DNA of 64,000 nucleotides from positions 11,777,206-11,841,205 of the forward strand of contig OZ038459.1 of the NCBI GenBank assembly GCA_964036195.1. The letters are read 5' to 3'. Source of the stretch: Sphaerolaimus hirsutus (taxonomy: Eukaryota; Nematoda; Chromadorea; Monhysterida; Sphaerolaimidae). The notes under the pieces were generated by a model. The model made no database searches. It was not told where the DNA came from and saw only the letters and a program-made list of their open reading frames with translations. Numbering within the stretch: position 1 is the first letter of the stretch; each line of letters opens with the position of its first letter. Positions 57,070-64,000 of the stretch are shown piece after piece. Position numbers and translations under genes: made by a program.

Positions 57070-57870
57070 GGGGGGGGGGTCAAAATCATGGAGACCCCCC
57101 AAGCATGCAATGGCTCGCCCGCAGTGTTGTGCAATCAAATCAATCGAGCGTGTATAAGCAGGCCGCAATGAGCTGCAATACATACACGCGTGTAGCGCTC
57201 GAGTCACTACACACATCGCTGCGGCAACAAAGAACCCAGTGCATACAACTGTTCGACCGCGGGGCAACAAATGAACGCATTCGCATGCAGCCCAGTTCAG
57301 TTAAGAAATGATCAGACGCATGATAAAGGGGACAAAGGGGCCACGGGAACAAGCCCGCCTGAATTTGAACGATTAGAAGCATGGCACTATAACGGAACGG
57401 ATGAAGCGGATACCTATGTAAAAAAGTGCCTATCTATCACATGCGGCAACTGCGACTTTACGGGTCCGTGAACATGCGACACTGCTAAATACAACCACCT
57501 AGAATATAAGTTATGTTTAGTCGTGCCAGTAAATACAGGATCCACAAAAACATTTAACAGAGAAATTGACAGGAACCAGACTGTGGAAGTGGAAAGGTGT
57601 ATTTATTGTATCCTATCAAATCTAATACATTGATCTGACAAGTCGAATATTAACTGTACACCAAGAAAACTAGTTAAAACTCTCTCGGCATAAGAACAGA
57701 GGGTCGGCCGGCACACCCACTCCCGGATGTGTCATTGGGTAATGCCAAAACATGATACCATGCTTGGGATAATTGGATGTCACTTTTAGAGACCATGTTC
57801 AACACTCTACAGTCTGCAGTGTGTCACGTAAGAGACGTACTCGAAATGGGGCAGACAGAGGAAAATTAAC
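57070..57870. other. CpG-rich block and unrecognised DNA
   Basis: 57070-57300 is GC-rich. The open plus frame to 57311 has no supporting splice sites. Nothing is recognised to 57870. Confidence 0.3.
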
Positions 57871-57892
57871 CCTGATGAACACACAAGTGATC

Positions 57893-58025
57893 GAAGGCGC
57901 CATGTTGCTGGCGCTCTTTAATGGCGCCAAAGGGTGCCAGCGCCATGGCGCCATTTTCTCTGCCGGCCTTTGGCGCCCGGCGCCAATTTTTTGAATGGCG
58001 TCATTTTTGCTGGCGTTCTTCCATC
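57893..58025. repeat. GGCGCCA word cluster
   Basis: At least five GGCGCCA/TGGCGCC palindromic words in 130 bp (ggcgccatg, atggcgccaaagg, ccatggcgccatt, cccggcgccaatt). Similar clusters are at 37483-37560 and 52070-52110. Confidence 0.6.
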
Positions 58026-58099
58026 ACTACACACAAACCAAAACGATACTGAATCCAATATAAATAATACACAGCCTAGGGACAGGCGCCTTTTAACCG

Positions 58100-60077
58100 C
58101 CTTACTGTTTTCTTTTTAGAAACGTTTTTTTAAACGCAAGCATCGACAATAACAAACAATTTTTGAAAGCGGCAGCTGAAATTTTCTGAAACAAACATTC
58201 TCAAATTAGCAGCTGAACATCACTCAATGGATTAACCTTATTTTATAACGTTATTTTCCTTATGTCAAACATCACTTAAAGTGTCACGAATGTTCAGCAA
58301 ATGGTGTTATATACAATGGGCCAACATAAAAATGGATATTTTTGGCAGAAATCATCACTTAACAATGCTATTCTGACTCGGTGTTGATACTCATCTAAGC
58401 CCACTACTCATCTAAAACACGTCACTTATCCTAAACCTACCACTCATCTAGTGCTACCTGTTACTCATCTATACCGCCACAGCAAGCAGACATCGCACTA
58501 TGGGCACTGCACAACTACATGAAGCCAAGCAGCAAACATACATAAATACATAAAAAATACCCGGTGGCTGGCACAGGCTAGGGTGTCAACTTTCCGTTTT
58601 CCGTTTTCCGTTTCCGCTTTCCGCAGGCAAATTTTTTCCGTTTCCGTTTCCGTTTTCCGGCTGCTAAATTTTTTTTCCGTTTCCGTTTCCGTTTTTCCGG
58701 CTCATTTTCCGTTTTCCGGCTAAAATTTCAGTTTTTCCGCCTTTTTTCCATTTTCCGGCTCAATTGTCTGTTTTTAAAACTTTTTTTCCATTTTCTGACT
58801 CAATTCTGTTTTCTGTTTCAGCCAAACTGATAAACATGCATGCAGGTTCTCAATTATGTGAATTGTTTCTATTTCTAGCAAGATTTCTGCAAATTTTTTT
58901 GATTTCTGGATAAATTTCTGCAAATTTTTTCCGTTTCCGGCATAATTTCAGCAAATTTTTCCGTTTCCGTTTCCGTTTTCCGGCCTTTCATTTTTCCGTT
59001 TTCCGTTTTCCGGCAGGTGCAATTTTTTTTCCGTTTCCGTTTTCCGGCAAGTGTAAATTTTTTTCCGTTTCCGTTTCCGTTTTCCGCCAAAAAGTTTTTG
59101 TTGACACCCTAGGCACAGCCCATGGTGGCAAACATCAAGGACATGTCTGGCGATTGTGACTGGCTGGCTTGTCGCCCAAATAATTTGGAGCTATGTTTTT
59201 CACTATTTTGAGACATGTATCATTTGAGACAAGTATGTATTTCGTAAATTTTAAATGATTATTTATGAAACGAACAATACCTATAATGCAACCATTTTAT
59301 GCGGATCTACATTTTCAATGACAAATGGGAGCCCAAACGACAATAGCGGCAAATACTTTTATACAGATATCTCAAGATAGACTGAAAAAGTAGCTTAATC
59401 CTTTTGTTGGTAAGCTGACCAGCTGCCATCAGTGTATTTTGTGTGTGTGTGCCGCTTGGTGGCACCACTCGATGAGTAGCGGGTATAGATGAGTAGCGGG
59501 TTTAAGTAGTAACAACTACCCACTATTCCACGGCTCCACGGCCATTTTATGGCCATATGTAACATCACAAACAAATGCAACTTGTCTGAGATACCTGACT
59601 GACTGCCTTATAGTCCTATTTGAAAATGTGGTTAATTTTAAAAACCCAGGTCACTGAAAAACTTTTTTCAATCCCTACCGCAGCCAATTGTATGATTACA
59701 AAGTCACTAGCACAATTGAACGAAATGGTATCACATATTACGGGACACAATGTACCAGCTGACCTATGTATTCTCGAACCATGTAAGTATGTTCATGTAT
59801 GCTGTGTGGTTGTATGGTTAGAAGTCGGATGGCAAATTGTACAGCTTTGCTGTACACAGTAAATATCTACTTTTGCGGTAAAAATTTTTAAATGGTATGG
59901 TTAGTGATGGCTGGTGTTTTTAACCATCTTTTTAAATTGTGTTTTTTTAACGCAGGCATCGGAACTGTCTTTAACTGGGAGCTTTTAAAAAAGACTGTCT
60001 TTTTAAAGGTCTTTTTTAAAAGGCGTTTTAGTAAAAGGACAGGGTCGTCAAAAAACCTGTTTTTCCATCCCTAGGTA
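58100..60077. mobile_element. Old family-A relatives with nested insertions
   Basis: 58105-58375 and 59510-59680 hold A-like core words (aaaatggatatttttggcag; ccacggctccacggccatt). The block between them (58376-59509) has ctactcatcta / gatgagtagc inverted ends and itself contains a family C copy. 59895-60077 is the right end of another relative (ttaactgggagcttttaaaa, ttttccatcccta). Confidence 0.5.
58579..59111. mobile_element. Family C hAT element, copy 2
   Basis: TAGGGTGTCAACTTTCCG to GTTGACACCCTA, 533 bp. TTTCCG/CCGTTTTCCGG words fill both halves. The flanks share GGCACAG, an imperfect or offset duplication. Confidence 0.82.
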
Positions 60078-60081
60078 CTGT

Positions 60082-60525
60082 TAGGGTTCAAACGGGATCC
60101 CGATCCCGATCCCGGATCCCGTGAAATTCCGGGATTTAACAATCCAGATCCCGATCCCGAAAATTTTCAAATCCCGATCCCGATCCCGAGAAACTCCAAA
60201 GTCCGGGATCCCGATCCCGGAAAAATTAGTGGAAATAATAAAAAGTGAAAAAATGACATTTTTGCATGCAAAAATGTGAACACAAACCCCCCCAGCGTCC
60301 ATTTTATGCCAATTTTCTGGCATCCAACAGTGTTTTGAGACCTTTATGAACAACTGTGGATGCCAGAACATTGGCCAAAATCTCTATCCCATAACCCCAA
60401 TCCCGATCCCGAAAAAATGCCAATCCCGATCCCGATCCCGTGACCCCAATCCCGATCCCGATCCCGAAATCTCAAAAAAACAATCCCGATCCCGATCCCG
60501 AAAAGTCAATCCCGTTTGAACCCTA
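60082..60525. mobile_element. Family D hAT element, copy 3
   Basis: TAGGGTTCAAACGGGAT to ATCCCGTTTGAACCCTA, 444 bp, with a perfect duplication GGTACTGT (60074-60081, 60526-60533). It stands a few bases from the end of an older TAGGG element. Confidence 0.92.
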
Positions 60526-60833
60526 GGTACTGTATGGAAAATCGTCATTTTTGCGGTACACGGTGCGGTAATTCTGAAAAATGCAGTAACAGTAACTGGT
60601 CCGGTACGGTACATTTTGCGGTACAGTACGACAAATTATGCAAACCCTAGTTAGCAGAGTGCTGCACATGCGCAAGTAGCACGGCACGCGAGTGGCAAAA
60701 CATCGGTCCACCAACGCACCACAAGACAACGGGTCATTTACTTAACTTTAGAACAACACGTGTCTGTCGCTATATTGCGTTCATGTAAATATTCAGGTAT
60801 AGTAAAAAGTGGCCGTAATTCAATATATGAACT

Positions 60834-61069
60834 CAGGGGTTTTGTAGATTTGGACCCCCGCGGGGGTTCATATAGATAGCAAATCGCTCCTCCGGAGGGA
60901 TAGATAGCTGAAAAAATTTTGGGGGGAGGGTTGGGGGGGCGGTTCGTGGGGGTTCAATATATAGGGTTTTCCGAGGTATAGAAGGAAGAAAAAGGGGAAA
61001 AATCGCTAAAAGTAGGTGAAAAATGGCTAAAAATACTTTTTTAAGCACAAGCGTATATAAGCACATATA
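60834..61069. mobile_element. Family B fragment
   Basis: It starts caggggttttgtagatttgg, with gatagatagctg and poly-G words and a ccgaggtatagaagga core. It is cut off by a family T element. Confidence 0.55.
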
Positions 61070-61519
61070 TACCGTATTTCCTCGAAATACCCCCCGGGGG
61101 GTGATTGTTTCATAGTGGTCCCGTTAGGGGGGGTTCAACGAGGGGGGGGGGGGGTATTTCGGGGGGGGGGGTCATTATTTCGCCAGAAATTTTTTCAAAT
61201 CCTAGTACAAAATCGTCGTTTGTGATGTAGACTGGGGTAGAAAAATGCATCAATAACTGACATGTATAGACTCCTGTAGACTAATAGTAGTACGTAGATG
61301 GTATAAACACTGTTCTAACGTGATTACGACATTGTTTTAACGTGTGTTCTGCACTACGCAGAACACAAACTGCAGTATTTGTCATGTACGTTCTCTTTAC
61401 ACTCAATCTGGGGGGGGGGGGTATTTCGAGGGGGGGGTGATTGTTTCATAGTGGTCTCGAGAGGGGGGGGGTCAACCGAGGGGGGTATTTCGAGGGGGGT
61501 ATTTCGAGGAAATACGGTA
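61070..61519. mobile_element. Family T element
   Basis: TACCGTATTTCCTCGAAATA to its complement, 450 bp. The core is in the orientation opposite to 34368-34809. Confidence 0.8.
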
Positions 61520-61795
61520 GCCAAAATAGGCTATAATGAACATGAACGAGCGATTTTGGAGGCGAAAAACTATAAAAAGGTAGGAAAATTAGCGATTTTG
61601 AGCAAAAAAATTTCAAAAATCGCTCCAGATACATAGATAGCTGGACGATTGGGGGGGGGGGGTTAGGAGATAGTAGCCAAAAATTTTGCCTCCGGGATAG
61701 ATAGAGAGCTGAGCGGGCCTCCGGGATAGATAGATAGCTGGCGGATTTGGGGGGGGGGGGGTAACGCCCCCCCAACCCCCTACTAAACCCCTGTA
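61520..61795. mobile_element. Family B fragment, inverted
   Basis: Words aaaatcgctccagatacata, gggatagatagatagctg and G/C runs lead to the end tactaaacccctg. The 287-codon minus frame across 61446-62309 is an artefact of these repeats. Confidence 0.55.
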
Positions 61796-62041
61796 TGAAC
61801 TGACAATAAGCACTCAATTGTGAAATTGGTAGTTCAATGCCCAAACAAGGACTCCTGAAAAAACCCGACTCCTGAATAGGGTTGGAAAAAAAACGTTTTT
61901 TTTCAACTCCATGTTTTTTTAAAAGCACCCAGATATGGCATTGTGTCAACATATATAGGTATATCAGACAAGTGGCAATACTCTTGATGTTATATATGAC
62001 CATATAATGGCTGTGGAGACATGGGATAGCATTAGAAGTGG

Positions 62042-63488
62042 CAGGGGTATCTTGAATTTTGACCCTCTGATTGGTTGGATAGATAGCAAATCGCTCCTCC
62101 GGAGGGATAGATAACTGAAAAAATTTTCTGGGAGGGTTGGGGGGGTTGCGGGGGTTGGGTGGGTTGGGGGGGTTGAGGGGGGGGGTTGTGGTTCGATATA
62201 TAGGCTTTTTCGGGGCATAGAAGGAAGAAAAGAGAGAAAAATCACTAAAAGTAGGTGTAAAATAGCTCAAAAATGGTATATAAGAGCATTTAGTACTAAA
62301 AATAGGCAAATAGGAAGCAGAACTATGATTTTGGAAGTGAAAATCTATAAAAAGGTATGAAAAATATCGATTTTGGGCGAAAATTGGGGTTTAGTATCTC
62401 AAAAATCGCTCAAGATAGGTAGATTGCTCGGCGATTTGGGGGGTGGGGGTTTAGGGTAGGGTGTCAAAAGAATTTTTTTATGGAAAAGGGAAAACGGAAA
62501 GGTCAAATTTTTTCACTTTACGGAAAACGGAAAACGGAAAGGTCAAAAAAAATTTCTGCCGGAAAACGGAAAACAGAAATGTGAAAAAATTTCACTCAGC
62601 GGAAAACGGAAAGGTAACAAAAAATGAAAACGGAAAAATGAAATGCTGGAAAACGGAAAATGGAAAGCAAAATTTTCATGAAAACGGAAAAAATAAAGTG
62701 AAATTTGCACGGTAAAAGACAAATTTGCAGAAGAAAAACCTGCATGCAGGTTTCCTGTTTGGCTTTGATTGTGGTAGCTGTACATTCTGCGACTATGGAT
62801 CATGCCAGTAACTTCACTTGTAGTTCAAGCTTAACTGAACCAACAAAAAATCATCACAAGGTAGCAAAAATACACTACAACAACAATAAGAATTTAGCAA
62901 AAGTGAACTTTGATGTAACTGAACAGTAAAAAGTATACTCAGCGGACTGCAAAGTATGTGTTCAAAATTACTTTGTGTTTTTTACAGATTTGGATACAGA
63001 TAAAAATTATGAATGACAGAAGAACCTGGTAGTTAAAAACACCATAGTGGAAAAAGATAAATACAGATTGGAAAAACAATGGAAAAATGCCAGAAAACTT
63101 AAACTCGAGCCAGAAAATGGAAAAATGGCCTGGAAAAATGGAAACGGAAAGGTAAAAATTTTTCAGCCGGAAAACGAAAAAATTGGGCCGGAAAAACGGA
63201 AACGGAAAGGTAAAAAATTTTCAGCTGCCGGAAAACGGAAAGATTAAAAATTTTCGACTGCCGGAAAACGGAAAGGTAAAAATTTTTCCTGCGGAAAGGC
63301 GGAAATGAAAACGGAAATTTGACACCCTAGTTTAGGGGGTAGTAACCCAAAATTTTGCCTCCGGGATAGATAGATAGTTGAGCGGCCTCCGGGATAGATA
63401 TCCCGGAGTCCGCTCAGCTATAACCCCTATATAGGTAACCCCTATATATAGATAATAGGTAACCTCCCCCCCCCATTCGAGACCCCTG
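62042..63488. mobile_element. Family B hAT element, copy 3, inside family A
   Basis: CAGGGGTATC to GACCCCTG, with a perfect duplication AGAAGTGG (62034-62041, 63489-63496) within the family A core. It is itself split by a family C copy. Confidence 0.9.
62457..63329. mobile_element. Family C hAT element inside family B
   Basis: TAGGGTGTCAAAAG to TTTGACACCCTA, 873 bp, with a perfect duplication GTTTAGGG (62449-62456, 63330-63337). GGAAAACGGAAA words are tandem at both ends. The unique core at 62715-63040 has no convincing coding frame. Confidence 0.92.
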
Positions 63489-64000
63489 AGAAGTGGTGAT
63501 TTGTGTCAAAAATGTCCATTTTTTGTCAACATCTTCATATATTGCCTTATAGTCGAATGTTCGTGACTTCAAGTGAAGTTTGGCATGGAATAGTGATCAA
63601 ACAAGGTTATAAAAGGAGGTTGTTACTTTGGGAGTGATGTTACACAATGTGGAGGTACATGGAAGCACATTACCTGAATATTATATACTACAGCAACATA
63701 TGACGGCTTATTAACCCATGGTAGCACATATCAATGGATGCTTTGATACTAAAAATGCTACAAAACCAATCAAAACAACCACCAATGTCAATTTGTGTGT
63801 GAAATTGTGCTTGCGCGCAAAAATTTTGCAAAATACCTAGTGCTAGTAAACTCGACGGACATTATAGAAGTCAATGGTCTAAGGAATTTTCATACAACTG
63901 CGTATATTCTTAGTTGGCACACGTCCAAGTTACCGTTTGCGAGAATGTTACCAAGTATGAAAGACACAGGATTTCCGTCAGCGTCAACAAAAATGGCTGC

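Larger units (their letters stand above)
61877..63846. mobile_element. Family A hAT element, copy 6, split by family B
   Basis: Left part 61877-62041 (TAGGGTTGGAAAAAAAACG; subterminal arm shortened). Right part 63497-63846 (core to caaaatacctagtgct); the right terminus is lost. The interruption is the family B element at 62042-63488. Confidence 0.82.

Noticed and set aside
61446-62309. 287-codon minus-strand frame, the longest in the window
   Set aside because: It crosses the borders of three different transposons (T, B and A) and is driven by C-runs and tandem words.

Overview
The window is a piece of a repeat-rich animal nuclear genome, most likely an invertebrate. Short coding exons sit behind GT-AG introns of 0.2-4.7 kb, CAG-rich tracts encode polyglutamine, small CpG-rich islands stand in A+T-rich DNA, and there is one 200-N scaffold gap (47740-47939). 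There is no bacterial-style gene packing, no operon and no CRISPR array. The exact phylum cannot be fixed from the sequence. Almost all the long open frames are accidental products of tandem or simple repeats.

Genes. The best-supported gene is on the minus strand: nine exons from 20977 down to 5566, every junction GT-AG and every phase compatible, giving exactly 740 open codons before it runs off the left edge. It encodes a disordered Q-rich protein. It has an Ala/Gly-rich N-terminus, long polyQ stretches interrupted by short Gly-Leu-Phe motifs, then an Arg/Asp/Tyr-rich and Arg/Ser-rich region. I cannot name it. Two more minus-strand exons (50069-50264 and 48746-48936) splice together in phase and have the same style; they are either upstream alternative exons of the same gene or part of another Q-rich gene. 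A probable small plus-strand gene (50748-51693) has three phase-compatible exons for an N-terminally membrane-anchored, lysine/arginine-rich protein.

Mobile DNA. The rest is dominated by short non-autonomous DNA transposons. At least four families (called A to D here) have TAGGG or CAGGG termini, and twelve copies have perfect 8-bp target duplications, the signature of hAT elements. Three weaker families or copies (E to G) look similar. Each family carries its own short motif amplified in inverted orientation near both ends: poly-A plus ACG (A), TAGATAGCTG/poly-G (B), GGAAAACGG (C), ATCGGG (D), GGTGCC (E), poly-G with ACGTATCC (F) and GTACTCGAG (G). A further abundant family (T) begins TACCGTATT and has CCTCGAAATACCCC subterminal repeats. 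Several long fold-back (palindromic) elements with TA or short duplications are also present. Elements are nested up to three deep (61877-63846). No transposase gene is visible.

Layout. 1-5.5 kb: relic transposons, no gene. 5.5-21 kb: the Q-rich gene, with elements in introns 3, 6, 7 and 8 and in the intron downstream of exon 9. 20.6-21.3 kb: CpG-rich 5' region. 21.3-47.7 kb: repeats and many CpG-rich islands, no convincing exon. 47.7-51.7 kb: gap, two large palindromes, two minus exons and the small plus gene. 51.7-64 kb: nested transposons only.
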